From Parafrankia elaeagni (GTDB taxonomy: Bacteria; Actinomycetota; Actinomycetes; Frankiales; Frankiaceae), in the NCBI RefSeq assembly GCF_000374165.1, contig NZ_KB893761.1, positions 100,742-164,741 on the forward strand: a stretch of 64,000 nucleotides of DNA, given 5' to 3'. A model generated the notes under the pieces. It worked only from the letters and a program-made list of their open reading frames with translations, was not told the origin of the DNA and made no database searches. Position numbers and translations under genes: made by a program. Positions 7,662 through 16,923 of this stretch are shown piece after piece. Each line of letters starts with the position of its first letter. The first letter of the stretch is position 1.

Positions 7662-9896
7662 TCAGTGGGTGCGCTCGGCCTCGGTGGACCCGTGTGGCTG
7701 CTGGGGGACCTCGTCGGAGAGCCCGAGGGGGAGCCCCTCCGGGTCGACCTCGGGGAGATCGTCCGCGGACTCGACCGACAGGTGCGGGATGACCCGGTCG
7801 AGGCTGCGGGGCAGCCACCAGTTCGCCCGGCCGAAAAGGTGCATGAGTGCCGGCACCAGAATCGTCCGGATGACGAAGGCGTCGATGGCGATGGCGAGGG
7901 CGAGCCCCAGGCCGAACAGTTTGATGACCCGCTCGTCGCCGAGAATGAACGACGCGAACACCAGGGTCATGATGGCGCCGGCGGCGGAGACGACGCGACC
8001 GGTCTCCGCCTGGCCGAGCGAAACCGCGATGCGGTTGTCGCGGCGGGCGACCCATTCCTCGTGCATACGGCTGACGAGGAAGACCTCGTAGTCCATGGAG
8101 AGGCCGAAGAGGATCGCGAACAGCATCACCGGGAGGAATGCCTCGATCGGCCCCGGGCTGATACCGAAGACGTCCGAGAGCCAGCCCCACTGGAACACCG
8201 CGACAACGGCGCCGAACGCCGCGCCGACGGCGAGCAGGTTCATCAGCGAGGCCGTGAGGGGAATCAGCAGGCTGCGGAACACGGCGACCAGCAGGATGAA
8301 GGCGAGTGCGACGACGATTCCGATGAACAGCGGCAGCTTGTCGGCCAGGACCGCTGCGAAGTCCTCGAAGGTCGCTGTGCCACCACCCACGTAGACCGGC
8401 GCCGCACCGGCGGTCGCCCGCGGGATGACGTCGTCACGCAGCCGCTCGAGGAGCTCCGCGGTCTCCGGCGCCTGCGGGCTGGAGGACGGGTAGAGCGTGG
8501 CGATCGCGGCGCGGCCGTTCGGGCTCTCCCTCGGCGGGGTCACCGACGCGACGCCCTCGGTGTCCCTCGCGGCCTCGATGGTCCGCTCGAACGTCTGCAG
8601 GTCCGCCGGGCCCGAGATCTCGGTGGCGAGGATGAACGGGCCGTTGAACCCGGGCCCGAAGCCCTCGGCCAGCAGCTCATAGCCCCGCTTGGTGCTCTTG
8701 CTCTCTGATCCGTTGCCGAGGTCGGACGATCCCAGCCGCAGGGAGAAGAAGGGAATCGCGATCACGGCGATCGCCGCGGCGCTCACCACGGCCAGGATCG
8801 CCGGGCGACGCTCGACTCCCTTGGCCCACCGCCACCAGAAGCCGGACGGCTGCTCGGGCTCAGGCCCGTTCGCGTCGATCCGGCGGCGCTCGCGGCGGCT
8901 GAGCACCTTGCGCCCGTAGAAGCCGAGCAGGGCGGGCAGCAGCGTCACCGAGGCCAGCATGGTCATCGCCACCGCCAGGGCGGCGGAGAGCGCGACCCCG
9001 TAGAGAAAGGTGACACCCAGGGCGAACAGGCCCAGCAGCGCGATGCAGACCGTCATTCCGGCGAAGATCACGGCGCGGCCGGAGGTGTTGACCGCGTTGA
9101 CGGCAGCGTCCTCGGGCGAGCGACCGGCACGCAGGCCGATGCGGTGGCGGTTCACGATGAACAGGGCGTAGTCGATGCCGACACCCAGCCCGATGAGGGT
9201 CGCCAGCATCGTGCTGAACTCGGCGACCGAGGTCAGGTGCGACACCTGGACGGTGAGACTGAGCCCGACCCCGAGCGCGGCCAGCGCGGTGATCAGCGGG
9301 AGGGTGACCGCGAGCAGGGACCCGAACGCCAGGAACAGGATGACGGCCGCGGCCACGATGCCGATGAGCTCGCTCGCGCCCTGCTCGGCCTGCTCGGTGA
9401 CGGCGGCGACCTGTCCCGTCGCCTCGACCTGCAGCGCGTCGCGGTCATAGGAACGCGCGGTGTCGACCACGTGCTCGATGTCGGACACGGCGAGCTCGTT
9501 GCCGGGCAGGTCGAGTGCGACGGTCGCGAACGCGGTGGTGCCGGCCTGGTTGATCTGGCCTTCGCCCTGCGGGCTGAACGGCCCGATGACCTCGGTGACG
9601 TGCGGCAGCTCGGCGAGCTCGTCCACCAGGTCCGTGATCTGGGCCCGGAGTGCGGCGTCGTTCAGCGTGCCGGTGCGGGCGTGGAGAACGATCGACGCGC
9701 TGTCGCCGGACTGGGCGGGGAAGTCACGTTCGAGGAGGTCGATCGCCCTCTGGGAGTCGGTGCCTGGCAGCGAGAACGTGTCCTTGTAGTCGTCGCCGGT
9801 GACCCGGCCGAGAACTGTCAGGCCGACAAGAGCCGCTACCCACACGAACAGGACGAGCCAGCGGTGCTGGAAGCACCAGCGCGCGAGCTTTGCCAT
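7662..9896 (-). CDS. MMPL/RND-family membrane transporter
   Basis: The 744-residue polytopic protein begins MAKLARWCFQHRWLVLFVWV, a short cytoplasmic start plus the first membrane helix. It has two MMPL halves, each with one helix, a large extracytoplasmic loop (first loop starting GDDYKDTFSLPGTDSQ) and a bundle of five helices. The sequences GIDYALFIVNRHR and MDYEVFLVSRMHEEW are the duplicated Asp-Tyr proton-relay motifs. Actinobacterial MMPL proteins export lipids, siderophores or drugs. The hopanoid locus a few kb away makes a lipid substrate tempting but unproven. Start ATG 9896 follows GGGGAG. It is divergent from a TetR gene across a palindromic operator, so substrate-responsive repression is likely. 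Confidence 0.9.
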   Translation of the reverse strand: MAKLARWCFQHRWLVLFVWVAALVGLTVLGRVTGDDYKDTFSLPGTDSQRAIDLLERDFPAQSGDSASIVLHARTGTLNDAALRAQITDLVDELAELPHVTEVIGPFSPQGEGQINQAGTTAFATVALDLPGNELAVSDIEHVVDTARSYDRDALQVEATGQVAAVTEQAEQGASELIGIVAAAVILFLAFGSLLAVTLPLITALAALGVGLSLTVQVSHLTSVAEFSTMLATLIGLGVGIDYALFIVNRHRIGLRAGRSPEDAAVNAVNTSGRAVIFAGMTVCIALLGLFALGVTFLYGVALSAALAVAMTMLASVTLLPALLGFYGRKVLSRRERRRIDANGPEPEQPSGFWWRWAKGVERRPAILAVVSAAAIAVIAIPFFSLRLGSSDLGNGSESKSTKRGYELLAEGFGPGFNGPFILATEISGPADLQTFERTIEAARDTEGVASVTPPRESPNGRAAIATLYPSSSPQAPETAELLERLRDDVIPRATAGAAPVYVGGGTATFEDFAAVLADKLPLFIGIVVALAFILLVAVFRSLLIPLTASLMNLLAVGAAFGAVVAVFQWGWLSDVFGISPGPIEAFLPVMLFAILFGLSMDYEVFLVSRMHEEWVARRDNRIAVSLGQAETGRVVSAAGAIMTLVFASFILGDERVIKLFGLGLALAIAIDAFVIRTILVPALMHLFGRANWWLPRSLDRVIPHLSVESADDLPEVDPEGLPLGLSDEVPQQPHGSTEAERTH

Positions 9897-9996
9897 GATC
9901 TCCCCTCGGAGGTTCTGGAAGGCCGATGCGTCACTGTCCGTGACTCGGTGACGGCCCTTGCTGATCGACGGTGGTCCCGGTGGGCGCCGTGCACGT

Positions 9997-10028
9997 ACTC
10001 TACTTACCGATCGGTCGGTAAGTAGAGT
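9997..10028. promoter_or_regulatory. Perfect TetR-type operator between MMPL exporter and regulator
   Basis: ACTCTACTTACCGA (9997-10010) is repeated in perfect inverted orientation at 10015-10028 around the spacer TCGG. The core TTACCGA...TCGGTAA resembles operators described for several TetR regulators of MMPL or efflux genes. It sits in the 177-bp divergent spacer, about 45 bp upstream of the TetR start and 100 bp upstream of the exporter start. It could therefore control both genes. Confidence 0.85.
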
Positions 10029-10073
10029 CAGGGTAACATTCGCGCCTGACCCGTCCTCTGGGGGTGAGAACTG

Positions 10074-11021
10074 GTGGTCGCCGGACGCTCGCGTTCGCAG
10101 GGAGTCGACACCCGCACGCGGATCCTCGCGGCCGCCGTGGAGCTCTTCGTGGAACGAGGGTATGCGGGTACGTCGGTGCGTGACATCTCCGAACGACTCG
10201 GAGTGACGAAGGCCGCGCTCTACTACCACTTCTCGTCCAAGGAGATGATTCTCGACGCGTTGATTTCGCCCTTCGAGTCAGGGTTCGCGCAGTTGGTCGA
10301 GTTGGCTCGGCGTGACCCTCCGCCGCCGCCGCAGACGATCCTCGCCGCGCTGGTGAGACTGCTGGCCGAGACCGGGGTGGTGCTCTGTGCGTTCGCGAAT
10401 GATCCCTCGGTGCTGCATCACCGGATCGGTAAGGACGACATCCTTTCCCAGCAGGAGGCGATCATCGGGGCGCTGGCCGGCCCGCGACCCACCCCGGCCC
10501 GGCTCCTGCGGGCCCGCTGCGCGGTGGGATGTGTGCAGAGCGGCGTCATGGGCAGTGCGATGCAACAGCTGCGCAGCCGCGGCGGCGAGGCCGGCGACGG
10601 GTCCGCCGCCGGTCCTGTCGCGGCGGCCGAGAGCGGCCCCGCGGCCACGGACAGCACGTCGAGCGCGGCGGATGGTGCCGCGGGGGCATCGGTGTGTGGC
10701 GTGGTGACAACACCGAGCGGCCCGGCGGGTCCGGGCGCGTATGGCGGTCCGGCGGGGTGGGTCGTGGAAAAGGGGGGTGCGCGGCCGGTCGTGGGTGCCA
10801 CCACCACTGGCGTGGGGAGTCCGACAGGCATTCGGGCCCTGACCGGATTTACTGGTGGCGGCGGTGCGGATGGCCTGGCAGCCGCGGTGACCCGTGTCGG
10901 CGCGCTGTCACCGTTCGCGCCGCTGCTGCCCGAGGAACTTCAGCGTCTGATCGTGGAGGCCGCTCTTGCCGCGCTGGGACCAGAGCAGTCCGCGGACCCG
11001 TCCGCGGACCAGCGCCCGTAG
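10074..11021 (+). CDS. TetR-family transcriptional regulator with long C-terminal tail
   Basis: The 315-residue protein has a TetR DNA-binding domain at about residues 13-60 (RILAAAVELFVERGYAGTSV, then the recognition helix VTKAALYYHFSSKEMILD). The ligand-binding helices follow, and from about residue 170 there is a roughly 120-residue Ala/Gly/Ser/Thr-rich extension, unusually long for the family. It ends with a more ordered LAALGPEQSADPS segment. GTG 10074 is the first usable start and begins ten residues before the helix-turn-helix. Its probable target is the palindrome at 9997-10028, through which it would repress itself and the divergent MMPL exporter. Confidence 0.85.
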   Translation: MVAGRSRSQGVDTRTRILAAAVELFVERGYAGTSVRDISERLGVTKAALYYHFSSKEMILDALISPFESGFAQLVELARRDPPPPPQTILAALVRLLAETGVVLCAFANDPSVLHHRIGKDDILSQQEAIIGALAGPRPTPARLLRARCAVGCVQSGVMGSAMQQLRSRGGEAGDGSAAGPVAAAESGPAATDSTSSAADGAAGASVCGVVTTPSGPAGPGAYGGPAGWVVEKGGARPVVGATTTGVGSPTGIRALTGFTGGGGADGLAAAVTRVGALSPFAPLLPEELQRLIVEAALAALGPEQSADPSADQRP

Positions 11022-11085
11022 CGCGCGCCTCGCCCGTGAGGGGCGTGCCGGGCGTGCCGGGCGAAGCCCGGATGGTCCGTCACGG

Positions 11086-11559
11086 TTGCGTGCGCGGGCG
11101 GCCCATGCTCTGGTGACGGCCGGTACTGCCGTGTTCGTCGTGGCCTGTGACGGGACCGCGAGTTCTGGCGACGCGGCGGGCCCGGCGGCGGAGCCGACGA
11201 TCACCGTCCGGGTCCGCGGGCTCACGGTCGAGGCCGAGGTCGCCGACAGTGACGCGGAGCGGAGCGAAGGCCTGATGTTTCGCACCCACCTGCCCCCCGG
11301 GCGGGGAATGATCTTTGATTTCGGGGGCGAGACGACATCAGGCTTTTACATGTACCGCACCGTGCTGCCCCTTTCGATCATGTTTGTCCGGGACGGTAGG
11401 GTTGTCGGCGTGCGGGAGATGACGCCGTGTCCGGGCGACGATCCGTCGGCCTGCCCCGTCTACTACCCGGACGGGGTCTACACGCACGCGGTGGAGGCTC
11501 CGGCGCACACCTTCGCCGGTGTCGTCGTCGGTGATCCGGTGGCGATGGGTTCGGACTGA
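11086..11559 (+). CDS. DUF192 lipoprotein
   Basis: The product is a DUF192-family protein of about 157 residues. The conserved parts are EVADSDAERSEGLMFRTHLP, GRGMIFDFG and the His-containing YPDGVYTHAVEAPAHTFAG. With TTG 11086 as start the protein opens with a short lipoprotein signal whose lipobox is FVVAC (Cys21), giving a membrane-anchored extracytoplasmic protein. A further in-frame TTG at 10966 overlaps the TetR gene and is less likely. DUF192 has a solved fold but no established function. It lies 65 bp downstream of the TetR gene on the same strand, so co-transcription is possible. Confidence 0.75.
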   Translation: MRARAAHALVTAGTAVFVVACDGTASSGDAAGPAAEPTITVRVRGLTVEAEVADSDAERSEGLMFRTHLPPGRGMIFDFGGETTSGFYMYRTVLPLSIMFVRDGRVVGVREMTPCPGDDPSACPVYYPDGVYTHAVEAPAHTFAGVVVGDPVAMGSD

Positions 11560-11977
11560 CGGCAGGGTGTAGCCGATGGTCGGCAGGTTCGACAGGTGCG
11601 GTGGCTCCCGCAGGCGTGAGCTACGTCTCGATGTCCGGTAGATGTCAATGCTGTGTCATTCCACCCGGAAAATCCGGGCGGAATTCGGCACATGCTTCGG
11701 CGAGGTGAATCCGCATCTGGTCTGCCGCTGACCTGAGGAATGTGTGGTAAGGGAGCAAGGCCCGATGTCGTCCATCTGACGATGGACGACCCGGCCTCGG
11801 GACGATGAAATGGTGGAGCCGCTCGAAGCGAGCCGGCGGTGGGCGGGAGTGCACGCTGATCCCGCCACACGTGGAACGCCGATGCTGGAGGGCGACATAA
11901 ACGGAAGCAGTAGGTGACGTGATACCTGTGCCGGAACGGGACCACGGGGGGGACCGTGTGACCCGAGGTGGTGGGCT
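11560..11977. other. 418-bp intergenic region with one small hairpin
   Basis: The base composition is lower in GC than the flanking genes and no open frame carries a recognisable product. A compact hairpin at 11664-11678 (CCCGGA, loop AAA, TCCGGG) may end the DUF192 transcript. The remainder presumably holds the promoter of the SDR gene at 11978. GAGGTG about 10 nt before that start is the likely ribosome site. Confidence 0.5.
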
Positions 11978-12808
11978 GTGAACGCTCGGCCCCGCGCGGC
12001 TGCGCGCGAGGGGAGCCAGGCCGCCGTGTCCAGCGGCGCGCGACCCGCCTCGTCGAGGGGATGGCCGCCACGCACTGCCGTGGTGACCGGAGCCAGCTCC
12101 GGCATCGGACGGGAGGCGGCCCTCCTGCTCGCTGATCAGAACTGTCGTTCACTCCTGGTAGGTCGCAACGGCGCGGCGCTGGACGAGGTCGCCGCCGCGA
12201 CCCAGGGGCACCGGATAGCTGTGGACCTCGCCGGTCCTGGCAGTGAGGTCACCGTGGCCTCCCGCGCCTCGGAGCTGCTCGGCGACGTGGATCTGCTGAT
12301 CTGCTCGGCGGGCCTGGGCGCCGCGGGGCCGTTCGACGTGATGCCTCCATCCACAATCCAGGATCTTGTCGCGGTCAACGTCCTGGCCCCGATGATGCTC
12401 GTCCGGGCCATGCTGCCGGCGATGCTCGAGCGCGGGCAGGGCCGGATCCTGCTCGTCGGCAGCATCGCGGGTGTGCTGGGCGTGCGTGGCGAGGTCGCGT
12501 ACTCGGCGTCGAAGGCGGCGATGGTCGGCTTCGCCGACGCGCTGCGGTCCGAAGTCGGGGGACGTGGCATCAGCGTCACGTTGTGTTTACCGGGAGCTGT
12601 GGACACGCCTTTCTTCCACCGGCGCGGCGCACCGTACGTGCGTCGGTGGCCGCGTCCCATCCCGGCCGGTCTGGTGGCGCAGCGCATGCTCACCGCCACC
12701 GGCCGAGGGGACGCGGAGGTGTGGGTTCCCCGCTGGCTGTCCGCCGCCGCGCGCGTTCACGGCGCGGCGCCGTCGCTGTACCGCCGCCTGGCCGGTGTCT
12801 TCGGATGA
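11978..12808 (+). CDS. SDR-family NAD(P)-dependent oxidoreductase
   Basis: The 276-residue classical short-chain dehydrogenase has the cofactor motif TGASSGIG at about residues 37-44. The structural motif is ICSAG (the usual NNAG replaced), and the catalytic pair Tyr175/Lys179 is in YSASK, with the Ser in LLVGSIAGV. LCLPGAVDTPFF follows the active site, as usual. An N-terminal extension of about 30 Arg/Ala-rich residues precedes the fold. The GTG start fits the coding bias, but a start near the GWPPRTAVVTG segment would remove the extension. The substrate is unknown. It lies 530 bp upstream of the hopanoid operon on the same strand without evidence of co-transcription. Confidence 0.85.
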   Translation: MNARPRAAAREGSQAAVSSGARPASSRGWPPRTAVVTGASSGIGREAALLLADQNCRSLLVGRNGAALDEVAAATQGHRIAVDLAGPGSEVTVASRASELLGDVDLLICSAGLGAAGPFDVMPPSTIQDLVAVNVLAPMMLVRAMLPAMLERGQGRILLVGSIAGVLGVRGEVAYSASKAAMVGFADALRSEVGGRGISVTLCLPGAVDTPFFHRRGAPYVRRWPRPIPAGLVAQRMLTATGRGDAEVWVPRWLSAAARVHGAAPSLYRRLAGVFG

Positions 12809-13340
12809 TGTGCGCATCCGGCTGCCCCGGTCCGGGAGGTGAGTGAGCGGAGCGAACTACTCCACTCGCCGCCGGTGACCGCACCGGCGGCGATGGCGGA
12901 TCCGGGGCGTCGCCCGCGCGGTGGCGTCCCGGCCCCGCCGCTGTGAACACCGCAACGCCCCGCCGAACACCGCAACGCCCCGCCTCTGACCACGGCATGC
13001 GTCGCCTGGGCGGACCCACCGCCGCCCCGGGCACGCGCTGTGCCTGGCTCCGACCGACCAGACCGGGTGACCCAGACCGGGGTGACCTGGTCACGTTACC
13101 GAGACCGGGCCGGCCTGCCGGGACCGACCGGCATCCGGCCTGACCGGCGGCGGCCCGGCCAGCACGCCCTCCGGCCAGCGGTGGCGGCTCCGGTGATCGG
13201 GCCCGGACGATGGCCGGAGTGACCGCGGGTCGGGGAGACATCGCGGTCGGCACGCACGGCGGTGGGCCGGCACGAACGACGCACACGACGCACACCGCAC
13301 CGCGCACCCGGAGCGCAGACCGCCACGTAAGGAGAGGCGT
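12809..13340. other. 532-bp leader region of the hopanoid operon
   Basis: No gene is evident. A 20-bp unit beginning GAACACCGCAACGC is tandemly duplicated exactly at 12945-12964 and 12965-12984. The last 130 bp is rich in short GCACACGACGCACAC-type repeats. AAGGAGAGGCGT immediately precedes the hpnC ATG. The operon promoter must lie in this stretch, but no confident -35/-10 pair stands out. Confidence 0.5.
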
Positions 13341-14351
13341 ATGACCGCAATCGACGCCCGAACCGGCCCACCGCGTCCGTCTGCCCCCCTCGGCGTGACC
13401 GATCTCAGCACGCCTGCCGAGCAGGTTCTGCTGGCGGCGACCGCCGAGAACTTCCCGGTCGCCTCGCGGCTGCTCCCGGCGCGGCTCCGCGAGCACCTGA
13501 ACGCGATCTACGTCTTCGGGCGGCTCGTCGACGACATCGGCGACGAGGCCCCCGGTGACCGCCTCGCCCTGCTTGGCGAGCTCGGCGCCGATCTCGAGCT
13601 GATCTGGTCGGGAGGCGAGCCGAAGCTGCCCGTGCACCAGACGCTGGCCCGGACCGTGCGGGCCTGCGACCTGCCCGCCGAGCCGTTCCGCCGGCTGGTG
13701 GAGGCCAACCGCCAGGACCAGGTGGTCACCCGCTACGACACCTATGACGATCTTCTCCATTACTGCACCCTGTCGGCCGACCCGATCGGGCGCATGGTGC
13801 TCGGCGTGTTCGGGCTGGCAACGCCGGCGCGGATCGCGCTGTCCGACCGGATCTGCACCGCCCTGCAGCTGGCCGAGCACTTCCAGGACGTCGCCGAGGA
13901 CCTGGCCATGGGCCGGATCTACGTGCCCCTGGAGGATCTGGAGGCCTTCGGGGTGACCGAGGCCGACCTGGCCGCGCCGGTCGCCTCGCCCGCGGTCCGC
14001 CACCTGATGGCCTTCGAGGTGGCCCGGGCCCGGACCCTGCTCGACCAGGGAGCTCCGCTGGTGGGCCTGGTGGGCGGCCGGCTCCGGCTGGCGATGGCCG
14101 GTTTCGTCGGCGGCGGGCGGGCCGCGCTGGACGCGATCCGGCGTGCCGACTACGACATGCTCGGCGGGACGCCCAAGGCTCCCAAGTCGCGGGTCGCAGC
14201 CTTCGCCGCGATCGCGCTGGTACAGACCTGGCTGCCCGGAGCCGGCGCGGCTGCCCGGGCCGCGGGCACCGCCGCCACGAACATCCCCCCGACGGGCGCC
14301 GCCGCGGCGGCTGCCGGAACCGACGTCCACAGCGCGGAGGGTGCGAAATGA
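13341..14351 (+). CDS. hpnC: HpnC, squalene-synthase-like (hydroxysqualene synthase)
   Basis: HpnC converts presqualene diphosphate to hydroxysqualene, the second of the three bacterial steps to squalene. The 336-residue protein has the two aspartate-rich Mg-diphosphate motifs of the family: RLVDDIGDE with Asp64, Asp65 and Asp68, and QDVAEDLAMGRIY with Asp183 and Asp187. It is about 45 residues longer than typical because of an Ala-rich C-terminal tail. Start ATG 13341 has AAGGAG 7 nt upstream. It is the first gene of the operon and overlaps hpnD by 4 nt (ATGA), which implies coupled translation. The assignment as HpnC rather than HpnD rests on order and sequence type. Confidence 0.92.
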   Translation: MTAIDARTGPPRPSAPLGVTDLSTPAEQVLLAATAENFPVASRLLPARLREHLNAIYVFGRLVDDIGDEAPGDRLALLGELGADLELIWSGGEPKLPVHQTLARTVRACDLPAEPFRRLVEANRQDQVVTRYDTYDDLLHYCTLSADPIGRMVLGVFGLATPARIALSDRICTALQLAEHFQDVAEDLAMGRIYVPLEDLEAFGVTEADLAAPVASPAVRHLMAFEVARARTLLDQGAPLVGLVGGRLRLAMAGFVGGGRAALDAIRRADYDMLGGTPKAPKSRVAAFAAIALVQTWLPGAGAAARAAGTAATNIPPTGAAAAAAGTDVHSAEGAK

Positions 14352-15250
14352 GCTCGGGTGTGCCGGGTAGCTCGACGGTCGCCGAGGCGTACGCCTCCTG
14401 CGAGGCTCTGACCAGGGAGGCCGCGCGGAACTTCAGCTACGGCATCCGGCTGCTGCCGGCGGAGAAACGGGGCGCGCTGTCCGCGGTCTACGCCCTTGCC
14501 CGCCGGCTCGACGACATCGGGGACGGCGATCTCCCGGACGACGAGAAGCTCGCCGGCCTGGAGCAGGTCCGCACCGACGTCCGTGCGCTGGACCCGAACA
14601 GCTCCGACCCGGTGATGGTGGCGCTGGCGGACACGGCCCGGCGCTTCCCGATCCCGATGGAGGCGTTCATCGAGCTCGCCGACGGGTGCGAGAGCGACGT
14701 CCGGGGCGCCACCTACGAGACCTTCGAGGATCTGGTCGGCTACTGCCGGCTGGTCGCCGGCACGATCGGGCGGCTCTCGCTGGGCATCTTCGGGGTGGAC
14801 GGCTCGGCCGGCGACGCCCGCTCGGCCGAGATCGCCGACGCGCTCGGTGTCGCGCTGCAGCAGACGAACATCCTGCGGGACGTCCGTGAGGACCTGCTCA
14901 ACGGGCGGACGTACCTGCCGTCGACGGAGCTGGAGAAGGCCGGCGTCGTCCTTTCGGTGAACGCGGCCGGGCGCCTCGGCGGCCCGGAGGAGGCGCTCGT
15001 CGACTACCTGCGTGACTGCGCCGCCCGCGCCGACGAGTGGTATACCCGCGGCCTGGCCCTGCTCGGCCTGCTGGACCGGCGCAGTGCCGCCTGCTGCGGT
15101 GCCATGGCGGGCATCTACCTGCGTCTGAACCGGCGCATCCGCCACGACCCGACCGCGGTCCTCGAGCGCCGGCTTTCGCTGCCGGGCTGGGAGAAGGCCG
15201 TCGTGGCCGCCCGCAGCCTCGCCGGCAGATCGGAGTCCAGGGCGGCATGA
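14348..15250 (+). CDS. hpnD: HpnD, presqualene diphosphate synthase
   Basis: HpnD condenses two farnesyl diphosphates head to head into presqualene diphosphate. The 300-residue sequence has FSYGIRLLPAEKRGALSAVY, the first aspartate motif RRLDDIGDGD (Asp55, Asp56, Asp59) and the second NILRDVREDLLNGRTYLP. GLALLGLLDRRSAACCGAMAGIYLRL is the conserved C-terminal helix. It overlaps hpnC upstream and hpnE downstream by 4 nt each, so the three squalene-forming enzymes are translated as one coupled block, consistent with handing over reactive intermediates. Confidence 0.93.
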   Translation: MSSGVPGSSTVAEAYASCEALTREAARNFSYGIRLLPAEKRGALSAVYALARRLDDIGDGDLPDDEKLAGLEQVRTDVRALDPNSSDPVMVALADTARRFPIPMEAFIELADGCESDVRGATYETFEDLVGYCRLVAGTIGRLSLGIFGVDGSAGDARSAEIADALGVALQQTNILRDVREDLLNGRTYLPSTELEKAGVVLSVNAAGRLGGPEEALVDYLRDCAARADEWYTRGLALLGLLDRRSAACCGAMAGIYLRLNRRIRHDPTAVLERRLSLPGWEKAVVAARSLAGRSESRAA

Positions 15251-16923
15251 GCGCACGGGGGGACACAACTACTCGGGACGGCGTGGCCGCCGCCGGCGGC
15301 CGGGGGAGGGTCGTCGTCATCGGCGGGGGACTCGCGGGCATCGCCGCGGCGCTCGTCGCCGCGGACGAGGGCGCCGAGCCGGTGCTGCTGGAGGCGCGTC
15401 CGCGGCTCGGGGGCCAGACGACGTCGTTCCAGCGGTCGTTCCAGGGCGGCTCGCTGTGGATCGACACCGGCCAGCATGTCTTCATGCGGTGCTGCACCGC
15501 CTACCGCGGCCTTCTCGCCCGCCTCGGCGTGACGCACCTGACCACCCTGCAGCCGAGGCTCGACGTCGAGGTCCTGATCGCGGGCTCGCTGACCCGGACC
15601 CGACTGCGCCGGACCCGGCTGCCGCTGCCCGCGCCGCTGCACCTGGCACCGGCACTGCTGGGCTATCGCGCACTGCCGCTCGTCGACCGGCTCCGGGCAG
15701 CGCTGGCCGCGTTCCAGATCGGTCGGCTGGACCAGCGCGACCCGAACGTCGACGGCGACTCCTTCGGCGGCTGGCTCGAGCGGCACGGCCAGAGCGCCGC
15801 CGCCACCGAGGCGCTGTGGGAGCTGCTCACCGTCGCCACCATCAACGCCCCGGCGTCCGAGGCCTCGCTCGGCCTGGCCGCCAAGGTGGTCCGCACCGGC
15901 CTGCTGGACGGGGCCGATGCGGGTGACCTGGGCTGGCCCGAGGCGCCGTTGCAGGAGCTTCACGGTGACGCGGCGGTGCGGGCGCTGACCGCCGCGGGTG
16001 GCACGGTCCGGACCGGCACCAAGGCCAGAGCCGTCGTCCGGACGTCCACCGGCTGGGAGGTCACCCTCGACGGGGGAGAGGTCCTCACCGCCGACGGTGT
16101 CGTGCTCGCGGTACCGCCGCCGGCCGCCGCCGGCCTGCTGCCGGAGGGCTCCGGGATCGACCCGGCGAAACTGCGCGCGCTGGGTGTCTCACCCATCATC
16201 AACGTGCACATGATCTACGACCGGCCGGTGCTGGACGTGCCGATGCTCGCCGTGGTGGGCTCACCCGTTCAGTGGATCTTCGACCGTACGGTCTCCTCCG
16301 GGCTGGCGAAGGTGGGGCCGCCCGGAGCGCAGTACCTCGCGCTGTCGCAGTCGGCGGCCGAGGAGTGGGTCGACCAGCCCGCCAACAGCCTGCGGGCGCT
16401 TTTCGTCGACGAGATGCGCCGGTTGTTCCCCGCGGCCAGGGATGCCGAGCTGCTCGAGGTGTTCGTGACCAGGGAGCGCACCGCGACCTTCCGCCAGGCG
16501 CCCGGCTCGCTCGGGTTGCGGCCGGTTCAGGCGACCGGTCTGCCCGGGTTCGCGCTGGCCGGCACCTGGACGGACACCGGGTGGCCAGCAACCATGGAAG
16601 GTGCTGTGCGTAGCGGGATTGCTGCTGCCCGTGAGACGCTCGCCACCATGGGGGTATCCGGGAGCACGCTGTCAACGACTGATGGCGGTCCGCCTGGGAA
16701 GCTCGGAGAGTCGCTGGGCGGCCTGCCGATCCAGTCGGCGGCGAGCCAGCCAGCACCGAGCCAGCCAGCACCGAGCCAGCCAGCACCGAGCCAGCCGCCG
16801 GCGGGTGAGCCAGCACCGGCCCAGCCACCGGCGGGCCAGCCGGCGGCGGCGCGGCCAGTGTCGGCCCAGACAGTGACCACCCAGACAGAGACGTCCAAGT
16901 CCACGGGGGGATTCCCGGTATGA
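15247..16923 (+). CDS. hpnE: HpnE, hydroxysqualene dehydroxylase (FAD amine-oxidase fold)
   Basis: HpnE reduces hydroxysqualene to squalene. The 558-residue protein opens with a dinucleotide-binding motif (VVVIGGGLAGIAAALVAADE) and GGQTTSFQRSF. It ends its catalytic part with the FAD-contacting GFALAGTWTDTGWPATMEGA. Behind it is a C-terminal tail of about 100 residues with exact SQPAP repeats and Pro/Ala-rich sequence that is not part of the enzyme fold. ATG 15247 overlaps the hpnD stop (ATGA), and the TGA overlaps the start of the prenyl synthase. The tail may tether the enzyme to partners or simply be neutral slippage. Confidence 0.93.
   Translation: MSARGDTTTRDGVAAAGGRGRVVVIGGGLAGIAAALVAADEGAEPVLLEARPRLGGQTTSFQRSFQGGSLWIDTGQHVFMRCCTAYRGLLARLGVTHLTTLQPRLDVEVLIAGSLTRTRLRRTRLPLPAPLHLAPALLGYRALPLVDRLRAALAAFQIGRLDQRDPNVDGDSFGGWLERHGQSAAATEALWELLTVATINAPASEASLGLAAKVVRTGLLDGADAGDLGWPEAPLQELHGDAAVRALTAAGGTVRTGTKARAVVRTSTGWEVTLDGGEVLTADGVVLAVPPPAAAGLLPEGSGIDPAKLRALGVSPIINVHMIYDRPVLDVPMLAVVGSPVQWIFDRTVSSGLAKVGPPGAQYLALSQSAAEEWVDQPANSLRALFVDEMRRLFPAARDAELLEVFVTRERTATFRQAPGSLGLRPVQATGLPGFALAGTWTDTGWPATMEGAVRSGIAAARETLATMGVSGSTLSTTDGGPPGKLGESLGGLPIQSAASQPAPSQPAPSQPAPSQPPAGEPAPAQPPAGQPAAARPVSAQTVTTQTETSKSTGGFPV
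16743..16787 (+). repeat. 15-bp tandem repeat in the hpnE tail
   Basis: Three exact copies of a 15-bp unit (GAGCCAGCCAGCACC) encode Ser-Gln-Pro-Ala-Pro and are followed by degenerate copies in the same frame. It is one of several in-frame repeat expansions in this window. Confidence 0.85.

Noticed and set aside
12690-14330. Minus-strand frame of 546 codons across hpnC and its leader
   Set aside because: Antisense of hpnC with no recognisable domain or ribosome site.
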